From Verrucomicrobiota bacterium (GTDB lineage Bacteria; Verrucomicrobiota; Verrucomicrobiia; Limisphaerales; UBA1096): DNA of 14,763 bases. The notes beneath the pieces were generated by a model. It was not told the DNA's origin. It was given only the letters and a program-made list of their open reading frames with translations, and made no database searches. The stretch covers positions 1-14,763 of the forward strand of contig JASLKI010000033.1 of the NCBI GenBank assembly GCA_030747575.1, given 5' to 3'. Of the stretch, positions 7,552 through 14,371 are shown one piece after another. Position 1 is the stretch's first letter. The number at the start of each line of letters is the position of its first letter. The position numbers were made by a program, and so were the translations under genes.

Positions 7552-8945
7552 ACACCGACCGACAACCCGATCCTGCCCGCGTCTCGGCCTTTCGCGGGGT
7601 CGAGCATTACGACGATCCCGCTGCCATTCACTCGCTCGTTGGCCAGGCGCTGGACGCGCTTGGCCTGCCGGACGACTACGTCCTCCCCCACGACCGCGTC
7701 GTACTCAAGCCGAACTGGGTCAAGGAACACGACGAGCGCCACCCCGGCCCGGGCCAGTGGGAACACGTCGTCACGCATCCCGCCGTCATTGAGGCGGTCA
7801 TCCGCTGGGCCGGCACGCAGCTCGCCGGCAGTGGCTCGATCACCGTTTGCGACGCGCCGCAAACCGACTCGTCGTTTGCTGCGCTCAACCAATACTGCAG
7901 GCTCGACGAAATGGTCGATCGCTGCCGCCGCGACTTCCCCGGCACAACGATCAAGCTGCTCGACCTGAGACCAGAGGAATGGCACGCCGTCGATGGTGTC
8001 ACCGTTTCAAAAACAAAGCTCACCGGCGACCCGGCAGGCGACACGTTCGTCGGGCTGAACGACGCGAGCGAGTTCGTCGGCTTTCACGGCAACGGTCGGC
8101 TGTTTGGCGCCTCTTTCAACATGGCCGAGACGAACGAGCGCCACTCCGGCGAGCGCCACGAGTACATGCTCTGCCGCACGCCGATGGACGCCGACGTGCT
8201 CATCAATCTTCCCAAGCTTAAGACGCACAAAAAAGTCGGCGTGACTTGTGCGCTCAAGAATCTCGTCGGCATCAACGCGAACAAAAACTGGCTGCCGCAC
8301 CACACCGAAGGCACGCCCGACCTGGGCGGCGACCAGTTCCCCGCCTCGACGTCAAAAGCCAGGCTAGAGCATTCGTGGATGGGCCGGGCCAAGCGCATCG
8401 TCAACGGCCGCCCGCTGCTCTCGCGCCTGTTTGTGCCGTTGAAAAAAATAGGCCGCCTGTTTTTCGGCGACACGCAGAAAGTCGTCCGCTCCGGCAACTG
8501 GCACGGCAACGACACCTGCTGGCGTATGGTGCTCGACCTCAACAAATGCCTGTACGATTTCGATGGTGCCGGGCTGCCGCGCAAAAAGCCACTGCGCTAT
8601 CTTGCCGTGGTCGATGGCATCATCGGCGGCGAGGGCAACGGCCCGATGTCGCCCGATGCGAAGCCCTGCGGCGTGATCCTCGCCGGCACTCATCCTGCCG
8701 CTGTGGACATGGCCGCCGCGACGCTGATGGGTTTCGACTGGCAAAAACTGCGGCTGCTGAAGAACAGTTTTGAGATTCGAAAACGCAACTTTATCCCATT
8801 TCCGCCAAGCGACATAAGCCTCGTGTCGAACAAGCCTGAATGGGATGGGCCGCTTGGCCAAGCGGGTGGGCGGTTCGCGTTCAAGCCACACTTTGGCTGG
8901 GTCGGCGTAATCGAGCGCGAGCCGGAAAACCAGGCCAAGCGATGA
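7548..8945 (+). CDS. DUF362 domain-containing protein
   Basis: 465 residues; biochemical function unknown. DUF362 signatures seen: RVVLKPNWV (50-58), SGSITVCDAPQ (95-105), the core ADVLINLPKLKTHKKVGVT (215-233) followed by CALKNLVGI (234-242), RMVLDLNKCLYDF (326-338), RYLAVVDGIIGGEGNGP (350-366) and PAAVDMAAATLMGFD (383-397). Some family members carry a ferredoxin-like CxxCxxC cluster; none is present here, so this form is probably not an iron-sulfur protein. Starts with GTG at 7548, overlapping the upstream TGA (GTGA), and its own TGA overlaps the next ATG. The tight coupling between a glycosyltransferase and a PaaK-like enzyme implies a role in the same polysaccharide or a modification of it. 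A 16-base copy of the palindrome (8850-8865) encodes residues PLGQAG. Confidence 0.9.
   Translation: MNTDRQPDPARVSAFRGVEHYDDPAAIHSLVGQALDALGLPDDYVLPHDRVVLKPNWVKEHDERHPGPGQWEHVVTHPAVIEAVIRWAGTQLAGSGSITVCDAPQTDSSFAALNQYCRLDEMVDRCRRDFPGTTIKLLDLRPEEWHAVDGVTVSKTKLTGDPAGDTFVGLNDASEFVGFHGNGRLFGASFNMAETNERHSGERHEYMLCRTPMDADVLINLPKLKTHKKVGVTCALKNLVGINANKNWLPHHTEGTPDLGGDQFPASTSKARLEHSWMGRAKRIVNGRPLLSRLFVPLKKIGRLFFGDTQKVVRSGNWHGNDTCWRMVLDLNKCLYDFDGAGLPRKKPLRYLAVVDGIIGGEGNGPMSPDAKPCGVILAGTHPAAVDMAAATLMGFDWQKLRLLKNSFEIRKRNFIPFPPSDISLVSNKPEWDGPLGQAGGRFAFKPHFGWVGVIEREPENQAKR
8850..8865. repeat. 16-base perfect palindrome copy in the DUF362 gene
   Basis: CCGCTTGGCCAAGCGG lies in the less conserved C-terminal part of the DUF362 protein, read as Pro-Leu-Gly-Gln-Ala-Gly. 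Second-longest copy of the family in this window. Confidence 0.85.
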
Positions 8946-10330
8946 GTCTCGAGGATAAACTTTACCCGTTCCTCTCGCTGTACGACCGGCTGCCGCAGGG
9001 GGCGCGAAATTTCATCGGCGCGGCGTACCGGCGGCTCCCACGCCGCATCCGCCACGGCAGGGCGTACGGCGAGTTTCGCGAGTTGGCCGAGGCATCGCCA
9101 AGCTGGAGCGAGTCGGATCTTCGCGAGTATCAGTTACGCGAACTGCGCCGCACGCTCGTCAACGCCGCAAGCTATTGTCCGTTTTACAGCCGCTCCTTTG
9201 CGAAGGCCGGTTTTCGTCCGGACGCCATGATGTCACTCGACGATTTTGCCGGCTGCCCGTCGCTCACCAAGCAGGACATGCAGCAGCATTTTAATGACCT
9301 GACCTCGACCGGGATTGCCGACTCGCAAAAACTTTACATCACCACCGGCGGCTCGACCGGCGTGCCTGTGGGGTTTCATCTGCAGAAGGGCGTCAGCCGG
9401 CCGAAGGAGCAGGCGTTCCTTGAGGCCAACTGGCGGCGAGCCGGTTATTTTGACAAGGCGAGGCTCGCGCTGATCCGGGGCCATGTGATCAACTCGCGAG
9501 CCAGGGACAACATCATCGCGCACGACGCCACGCGTAACTGGCTGATGCTTTCGTCGTATCACCTCACCGACGAGCGCATCCCGGAGTACCTCGAGGCACT
9601 GGAAAATTTTCAGCCGGACTTTTTGAATATCTACCCGTCGGCGGCGTTGCAGCTCGCCGAGTATTTGCAGCGGCACGATCAGCGTTGGCGCACGCCGCTC
9701 CAGGGCGTGCTATGCGGCTCGGAGCAGTTGACCCTGTCGCAGAAACGACTCATCGAGGGTGTGTTCCAGTGTCGCGTGCTGCGCTGGTACGGCCACGCCG
9801 AGCGCGTCGTCCTCGCCGCCGAGGGGACGTACTCGGATCTGTTTTATTTTTGGCCGCATTACGGTTTCGTTGAGTTTGGCGAGCCGGACGGGGACGGCCT
9901 GCGGGAAGTCATCGGCACGACGTTTCACAATATGGCCATGCCGCTCGTGCGATACCGCACTGGCGACTTCGTTCGCCTGGCCAAACCGGATGCGCGGCGG
10001 GAATACGTTTGGCCTGCCGTTGAGGAGATCGCCGGGCGCGGGCAGGAATTTCTTGTCACCGGCTCGGGACGGCGCATCTCGCTGACCGCCTTCAATATGC
10101 ACGACGCGATCTTCGACGGGCTGTATGCCGTGCAGTTTTTCCAGTCGGAACAGGGCGTGGCGGAGTTTCGATACATCCCGTCACCGGAGTTTCACGCGTC
10201 GCGGCTGCAGCAGATTGAGGACGGCATCCGGCACAAGCTTGGCGACGACTTCCGGCTGGTGCTACGCGAGGTCGTCGAGGTCGAAAAGACGCCCCGCGGC
10301 AAGCAAACCTGGCTCATCAGCCGGCTCTGA
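8942..10330 (+). CDS. PaaK/CapK-family adenylate-forming enzyme (phenylacetate-CoA ligase-like)
   Basis: 462 residues; expected to activate a carboxylic acid as an acyl-adenylate, possibly passing it to CoA or another acceptor. Seen: YCPFYSRSFAKAG (78-90), typical of the PaaK/CapK N-terminus; phosphate-binding loop TTGGSTGVPVGF (134-145); FLNIYPSAALQLAEYL (227-242); A5-type YGHAERVVLAAE (283-294); A7-type VRYRTGDFVRL (336-346); RGQEFLVTGSGRRISLTAF (366-384); and an A10-type lysine in TPRGKQTWLI (450-459, Lys454). The catalytic set therefore looks intact. CapK-type members occur in capsule clusters with poorly defined roles. Start at ATG 8942, overlapping the DUF362 stop; an in-frame start at 8840 lies inside that gene and is unlikely. 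Last gene of the overlapping operon; a perfect 18-base palindrome begins 2 bases after the stop. Confidence 0.88.
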   Translation: MSLEDKLYPFLSLYDRLPQGARNFIGAAYRRLPRRIRHGRAYGEFRELAEASPSWSESDLREYQLRELRRTLVNAASYCPFYSRSFAKAGFRPDAMMSLDDFAGCPSLTKQDMQQHFNDLTSTGIADSQKLYITTGGSTGVPVGFHLQKGVSRPKEQAFLEANWRRAGYFDKARLALIRGHVINSRARDNIIAHDATRNWLMLSSYHLTDERIPEYLEALENFQPDFLNIYPSAALQLAEYLQRHDQRWRTPLQGVLCGSEQLTLSQKRLIEGVFQCRVLRWYGHAERVVLAAEGTYSDLFYFWPHYGFVEFGEPDGDGLREVIGTTFHNMAMPLVRYRTGDFVRLAKPDARREYVWPAVEEIAGRGQEFLVTGSGRRISLTAFNMHDAIFDGLYAVQFFQSEQGVAEFRYIPSPEFHASRLQQIEDGIRHKLGDDFRLVLREVVEVEKTPRGKQTWLISRL

Positions 10331-10332
10331 TT

Positions 10333-10350
10333 CCCGCTTGGCCAAGCGGG
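10333..10350. repeat. 18-base perfect palindrome, longest copy of the TTGGCCAA family, intergenic
   Basis: CCCGCTTGGCCAAGCGGG begins 2 bases after the stop of the adenylate-forming enzyme and ends 26 bases before the protease ATG. As RNA it could fold as a 7-base-pair stem with a GGCC loop. No T-run follows, so it is not a standard intrinsic terminator. Confidence 0.85.
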
Positions 10351-10376
10351 CCGGATGGGCGTATGGTTGCCGGGCG

Positions 10377-11792
10377 ATGCTACAAACCAAAGCTGCACGA
10401 AGAATTCTCCACGGCGTGATGCTCGGGGTGTTGTTGGTGAACCTGGCGATCGGGGCCAAGGTCTATTCCGAGTCCGACGCCAACTCGAGCGCCAACGATC
10501 CCCACGCCAATCTCGACCTGTTCGTCAACGTACTCGAGCGCATCCGGCGCGACTACGTCGATGGCAGCGAACTGACGTACGAGGACCTCGTCCACGGCGC
10601 GCTCCGGGGCATGATCGGCATGCTCGACCCGCACAGCGAGTTCATGCCGCCCACCCGTTACTCGCACCTCATGGACGACACCGAGGGCCGGTTCGGCGGC
10701 GTCGGCGTGCACATAAAAATTCAGGACGGCTACCTCACCGTACTCGCTTCGATGGAGGACACGCCGGCCTACGAGGCCGGCATCATGTCAGGTGACCGCA
10801 TTGTGAAGATTGAGGGCAAAAACGCCCGCAACATCTCGATGCCGGAGGCGGTCGACAAGCTCCGCGGCAAGCCGGGCTCGAAAGTCAAAATGACATTTTT
10901 CCGGCCCTCCACCCGTGAGGACATCAATGTCACTCTCAAGCGTGCACTAATCAAGGTGGCTACCATCAAGGACATCAACAACCAGCGCAAGTTCACCGTC
11001 GACGAAAACAAGATTGGCTATGTGCGGCTGACGCAGTTTGGCGAGGCGACCTCACGCGACCTGGAGGAGGCGCTACGCAAACTCGAGCTTGAGGACATGA
11101 AGGGACTCGTGCTCGACCTGCGCCACAACCCCGGAGGACTACTCGACCAGGCGATCAGGGTTTGTGAAAAATTTCTGGCCAAAGGCGAGCCGATCGTCAC
11201 CACCGAGGGACGCCGCAAACGCGAGAACTCCGAGCACAAGTCGACCGGCCTCCATGCCCGTCCCGATCTGCCACTGGTCGTGCTGGTGAACCGGTTCAGC
11301 GCCAGCGCATCGGAGATTGTTGCCGGCTGCCTCAAGGACAACGACCGCGCCAAGATCGTCGGCGAAAAAACCTTCGGCAAAGGTTCAGTGCAAAAGATTC
11401 TGCCTATCAACGGCCAGCAAGGAGCCGCGCTTCGACTGACCACAGCCAAGTATTACACTCCAAGTCACGAGGTCATTCACGGCCAAGGTATCGAGCCGCA
11501 TCACAAGTTGAAAATGAGCCGCGAAGACGAGGAATTGCTCTTCCTCCAGCGCACGCCGGGGGGCCTCAAGATGGTGACTGAGGATCGTCGTGAAGCCGTC
11601 GGAAACTTCATCGATCCGCAGTTGGCCAAGGCGATTGAACTGCTAGTGGGCAAGAAACAGATCCAAGCCAAGGCAGAGCCGGAAGATGAAAAACCGGCCG
11701 AAAAACCCAATGAAAAGGCCAAACCTGAGAAGGAGGCCGAGCCGGAAGCCGAGCCGGAAGCCGAGGAAAAGCCGGCCGACAAGCCGGAATGA
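10377..11792 (+). CDS. S41-family C-terminal processing protease (CtpA/Prc-like)
   Basis: Envelope serine protease of the tail-specific (CTP) family, trimming or degrading proteins from their C-termini. 471 residues from ATG 10377. Seen: an N-terminal membrane anchor or uncleaved signal (about 9-26, ILHGVMLGVLLVNLAIGA); a cap/helical part (45-100) with LDPHSEFM (83-90); a PDZ domain (about 104-190, FGGVGVHIKIQDGYL and GIMSGDRIVKIEGK); and the S41 core with VLDLRHNPGGLLDQAI (245-260), FSASASEIVAG (307-317) and EKTFGKGSVQ (330-339). By spacing to E. coli Prc, the catalytic pair is Ser310/Lys335, with Gln339 following. The C-terminus (about 434-471) is a Glu/Pro/Lys/Ala low-complexity tail. Upstream in-frame starts fall within the previous gene and add no signal peptide. 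Spaced 46 bases from the polysaccharide operon, so a link to it is uncertain. Confidence 0.93.
   Translation: MLQTKAARRILHGVMLGVLLVNLAIGAKVYSESDANSSANDPHANLDLFVNVLERIRRDYVDGSELTYEDLVHGALRGMIGMLDPHSEFMPPTRYSHLMDDTEGRFGGVGVHIKIQDGYLTVLASMEDTPAYEAGIMSGDRIVKIEGKNARNISMPEAVDKLRGKPGSKVKMTFFRPSTREDINVTLKRALIKVATIKDINNQRKFTVDENKIGYVRLTQFGEATSRDLEEALRKLELEDMKGLVLDLRHNPGGLLDQAIRVCEKFLAKGEPIVTTEGRRKRENSEHKSTGLHARPDLPLVVLVNRFSASASEIVAGCLKDNDRAKIVGEKTFGKGSVQKILPINGQQGAALRLTTAKYYTPSHEVIHGQGIEPHHKLKMSREDEELLFLQRTPGGLKMVTEDRREAVGNFIDPQLAKAIELLVGKKQIQAKAEPEDEKPAEKPNEKAKPEKEAEPEAEPEAEEKPADKPE
11622..11629. repeat. 8-base TTGGCCAA copy in the protease gene
   Basis: Core palindrome read as Leu-Ala-Lys (residues 416-418), after the catalytic core of the protease. 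Confidence 0.7.
11736..11765 (+). repeat. Tandem 12-base repeat, 2.5 units, in the protease tail
   Basis: GCCGAGCCGGAA is repeated at 11736-11747 and 11748-11759, then half a unit to 11765, encoding Ala-Glu-Pro-Glu units of the low-complexity tail. This looks like recent slippage expansion, so the tail length may vary between strains. Confidence 0.8.
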
Positions 11793-11798
11793 TTTCGC

Positions 11799-11812
11799 CG
11801 CTTGGCCAAGCG
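11799..11812. repeat. 14-base copy of the TTGGCCAA palindrome, intergenic
   Basis: CGCTTGGCCAAGCG lies 6 bases after the protease stop and 16 bases before the tsaD ATG, filling much of that 36-base gap. No T-run follows. Confidence 0.85.
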
Positions 11813-11828
11813 AGACTGTTCGCCTCCC

Positions 11829-12869
11829 ATGCTGTTGCTGGCCATCGAGACGTCGTGTGACGAAACCAGCGTCGCCGTGCTGCGCGATGGCTGTGTTCTC
11901 GCCAACGAGGTTTCCTCCCAGATAAAACTTCACGAGGAGTACGGCGGCGTGGTGCCGGAACTCGCCTCGCGCGAGCACCTGCGCAACCTCATGCCGGTCG
12001 CCCGCCAGTCGCTTGGCCAAGCGGACGTCGCCCCCGGCGAACTCGACGCGATCGCGGCGACTCGTGGGCCCGGTTTGCCGGGCGCGCTGCTGGTTGGCCT
12101 GCGCGCGGCGCAGGGCTTGGCGTTCGCTCTGGCCAAGCCGTTCATCGGCATCCATCATCACGAGGCACACCTCTACTCGCCGTGGATCGGTGGCGAGCCG
12201 TTGTCACTCTCTCTCGATGACTTTCAGCCGAACGTTTCGCTCATCGTCAGCGGCGGCCATACGATGCTCGTACACGTCGCCGCACCGCTGGAGCATCGCG
12301 TGCTCGGCGGCACGGTGGACGACGCAGCCGGCGAGTGCTTCGACAAGGCTGCCAAACTGATCGGCCTGCCGTATCCCGGCGGCCCCGAGCTGGATCGCCT
12401 AGCCAACGAGGGCGACGGCAGCGCGCACAAATTCCCGCGCCCCATGATGCGCGACGACTCGCACGACTTCAGTTTCAGCGGGCTCAAGACATCTGTGCGC
12501 TACTTCATCCGCGACAACCCAAGCGTGCTCGAGGACGGACAGCGGCTACGCAACCTTTGCGCCGGCGTGCAGGCGGCGATCGTCGAGGTGCTCGTCGCCA
12601 AGACAATCCGCGCGGCGAAAAAGCTCGGCGTAAAATACGTCACCGCCTCCGGCGGCGTGACATGCAACAGCGGCTTGCGAGCGGCCTTGGGCGCGGCGTG
12701 TGAGCGGGAGAGCTTTGTGTTGCGCCTGGCCAATCCAACGCTCTGCACCGACAACGCAGCAATGGTCGGCATGATCGCCCACATGCACCTTGCCAAGGGC
12801 ACCGCCGCCACCTCACTCGACGCTGAAATCGTCCCCGGCTGGAAGCTCGCCGAAAGTGCCGTTTGCTAA
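11829..12869 (+). CDS. tsaD: tRNA N6-adenosine threonylcarbamoyltransferase TsaD
   Basis: Transfers the threonylcarbamoyl group from TC-AMP to A37 of ANN-decoding tRNAs (t6A), working with TsaB and TsaE, neither of which is in this window. 346 residues (E. coli about 337). Seen: ASKHA-fold start LLAIETSCDETSVAVL (3-18), LHEEYGGVVPELASREHL (34-51), RGPGLPGALLVGL (79-91), metal-binding histidines in HHHEAH (109-114; by analogy His110 and His114), SGGHTMLV (141-148), DDAAGECFDKAAKLIGLPYP (164-183), FSFSGLKTSV (214-223), ASGGVTCNSGLR (273-284) and the metal Asp in CTDNAAM (Asp308). ATG 11829 is chosen because MLLLAIETSCDET is the family N-terminus. A TTG at 11802 would start inside the palindrome and add nine residues foreign to the family. 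No clear Shine-Dalgarno. Confidence 0.96.
   Translation: MLLLAIETSCDETSVAVLRDGCVLANEVSSQIKLHEEYGGVVPELASREHLRNLMPVARQSLGQADVAPGELDAIAATRGPGLPGALLVGLRAAQGLAFALAKPFIGIHHHEAHLYSPWIGGEPLSLSLDDFQPNVSLIVSGGHTMLVHVAAPLEHRVLGGTVDDAAGECFDKAAKLIGLPYPGGPELDRLANEGDGSAHKFPRPMMRDDSHDFSFSGLKTSVRYFIRDNPSVLEDGQRLRNLCAGVQAAIVEVLVAKTIRAAKKLGVKYVTASGGVTCNSGLRAALGAACERESFVLRLANPTLCTDNAAMVGMIAHMHLAKGTAATSLDAEIVPGWKLAESAVC
12010..12023. repeat. 14-base copy of the TTGGCCAA palindrome inside tsaD
   Basis: CGCTTGGCCAAGCG encodes part of SLGQAD (residues 61-66), a surface-like region between conserved TsaD motifs. It sits in a different reading frame from most other coding copies, which read Leu-Ala-Lys. Confidence 0.85.
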
Positions 12870-12916
12870 CGGTGCGACATGACAATCCTTTCCGATTGGC
12901 TTTGGCTTGGTTACAC

Positions 12917-12926
12917 CTTGGCCAAG
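12917..12926. repeat. 10-base copy of the TTGGCCAA palindrome, 5 bases before a start codon
   Basis: CTTGGCCAAG lies in the 61-base gap between tsaD and the flavoprotein, where a ribosome binding site would normally be. No Shine-Dalgarno-like sequence is visible between it and the ATG at 12931. Confidence 0.8.
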
Positions 12927-12930
12927 TGAT

Positions 12931-14319
12931 ATGGAAGATTACGATTTTGATGTTGCCGTGATCGGCGGAGGCAGCGCCGGCTATGCCACCGCCCGTACGA
13001 CCGCTACCGCCGGCAAACGCACAGTACTCATCGAAGCCGGGGAGGAACTGGGCGGACTGTGCATCCTGCGCGGCTGCATGCCAACAAAGGCGCTACTACA
13101 CGCTGCCGATGTGCGATACCAAGCCAGGCGCTCCAGCATCTGGGGGCTCAAGCCGGGCGAGGTCGGTTTTGACTTTGCCGAAGTGATGCGGCGCAAGGCG
13201 TCGATGGTCGAGGAGTTTGCCAGCTATCGGCGCGGCCAATTGCAAGACGGCCACTTCGAGCTGATCCGCGCCCTGGCTAGTTTTCGTGACCCACACACGC
13301 TCGAGTTGGACAACGGAAAAGCGGTGACTGCTGAACACATCATGATCTCCACGGGCTCCCGGGTCGCCGAGCTGCCGCTGCCCGGATTGGCAAAGCTAGG
13401 CTGCATCACCAGCGACGACGCCCTCGAGCTTGAGTCGCTGCCCCAGTCGATCATCGTGCTTGGCGGCGGTGCGGTGGCGCTCGAGTTCGCCCAGTTTTTT
13501 GCGCGATTCGATGTCGAAGTGACTGTACTCCAGCGCAGCCCGCACATTCTCAAGGCGTTCGACGACGATGTCGCCGGCGAAGTGGAGGCCGCCTTCCGCG
13601 AGGAAGGCATCACCGTCCACACCGGATGCTCTCTCACCGACGCGCGGCAGGACGCCAACGAAAAAGTGATCGTGTACGAGCGCGACGGCGGGCAACACGA
13701 AGTCCGCGCCGAGGCGGTGTTTCACGGGTTGGGCCGATCGCCGAACACCGGATCACTCGCGCTCGAAAACGGCGGCGTCGAGACCGAGCACGGTCGAATC
13801 CTCTGCGACACCCACATGCGGACCAGCACGCCGCACATCTACGCCGGGGGTGACTGCACCGGCCCGCACGAGATCGTCCACATCGCCATTCAGCAGGGCG
13901 AGGTCGCCGCGCATAACATCCTGCACCCCGGCGGGCTGCACTCGATGGATTACCGGATGCTCATCAGCGTAGTGTTCACCGACCCACAGGCTGCCACCGT
14001 CGGCCACACTGAAAAAACGGCCAAGGCGCAGGGCATCCCGTACCTCACCGCGAGCTATCCATTCAACGACCATGGCAAGTCAATCATCATGGAGGCAATG
14101 CACGGCTTTGTGAAACTGCTGTGTGATCCCGAGTCGGGAGAAATCCTCGGTGGCGTATGCGTCGGACCAATGGGCGGCGAATTGATCCACGAGATCGTCA
14201 CCGCCATGGCCAAGCGCATGACCGTCGCAGAGCTGGCCGCCTTGCCACACTACCATCCCACACTGGCCGAGATCTGGACCTACCCCGCCGAGGAGTTGGC
14301 CGAAAAAATTACCGGCTGA
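12931..14319 (+). CDS. Class I FAD-dependent pyridine nucleotide-disulfide oxidoreductase (Lpd/MerA-like)
   Basis: Cytoplasmic flavoprotein expected to pass electrons between NAD(P)H, FAD and a redox-active Cys pair to a disulfide or related substrate. 462 residues. Seen: FAD-binding VIGGGSAGYA (10-19) and Glu35; redox motif GGLCILRGCMPTK (41-53), with Cys44 and Cys49 in CX4C spacing; ISTGSR (139-144); NAD(P)-binding VLGGGAVALEFAQF (176-189); the second FAD contact HIYAGGDCTG (302-311); and a dimerisation domain (about 342-462) with the His/Glu pair in HYHPTLAEIW (440-449, His442/Glu447). No N-terminal HMA domain and no C-terminal CysCys, so not a classical mercuric reductase. The CILRGCMPTK variant also differs from typical lipoamide dehydrogenase (CLNVGCIPSK). 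ATG 12931 is preferred over TTG 12907, since MEDYDFDVAVIGGG is the normal family start. Substrate unknown. Confidence 0.92.
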   Translation: MEDYDFDVAVIGGGSAGYATARTTATAGKRTVLIEAGEELGGLCILRGCMPTKALLHAADVRYQARRSSIWGLKPGEVGFDFAEVMRRKASMVEEFASYRRGQLQDGHFELIRALASFRDPHTLELDNGKAVTAEHIMISTGSRVAELPLPGLAKLGCITSDDALELESLPQSIIVLGGGAVALEFAQFFARFDVEVTVLQRSPHILKAFDDDVAGEVEAAFREEGITVHTGCSLTDARQDANEKVIVYERDGGQHEVRAEAVFHGLGRSPNTGSLALENGGVETEHGRILCDTHMRTSTPHIYAGGDCTGPHEIVHIAIQQGEVAAHNILHPGGLHSMDYRMLISVVFTDPQAATVGHTEKTAKAQGIPYLTASYPFNDHGKSIIMEAMHGFVKLLCDPESGEILGGVCVGPMGGELIHEIVTAMAKRMTVAELAALPHYHPTLAEIWTYPAEELAEKITG

Positions 14320-14371
14320 CGGTTTCATCGAATTTGTTGTAATTGAAAAAAGCTGTGTTCACTCCCCCGCC

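Noticed and set aside
10333..10350. Intrinsic terminator after the polysaccharide operon
   Set aside because: The 18-base palindrome can form a stem, but there is no following T-run and the same motif recurs inside coding regions. It is better treated as a member of the repeat family.
10125..10376. Upstream extension of the S41 protease by 84 codons
   Set aside because: Overlaps the adenylate-forming enzyme in another frame and gives a Ser/Arg-rich stretch. ATG 10377 places a membrane anchor at the N-terminus as expected.
11802..11828. TTG start for tsaD nine codons upstream of the ATG
   Set aside because: The TTG is part of the repeated palindrome and the added residues do not match the TsaD N-terminus, which begins right at the ATG.
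11643..12170. Minus-strand open frame of 175 codons with a hydrophobic, Phe/Leu/Gly-rich C-terminal part
   Set aside because: The apparent hydrophobic segment is the reverse reading of the Glu/Lys/Pro-rich tail of the protease. The frame covers the end of the protease and the start of tsaD, both well supported.
12931..14319. Mercuric reductase (merA)
   Set aside because: No HMA domain, no C-terminal Cys-Cys pair and no neighbouring mer genes; only the generic class I disulfide reductase features are supported.
14320..14371. Bidirectional terminator between the convergent flavoprotein and beta-propeller genes
   Set aside because: There is a short A-run (14345-14351, T-run on the minus strand), but I found no GC-rich stem next to it on either strand.
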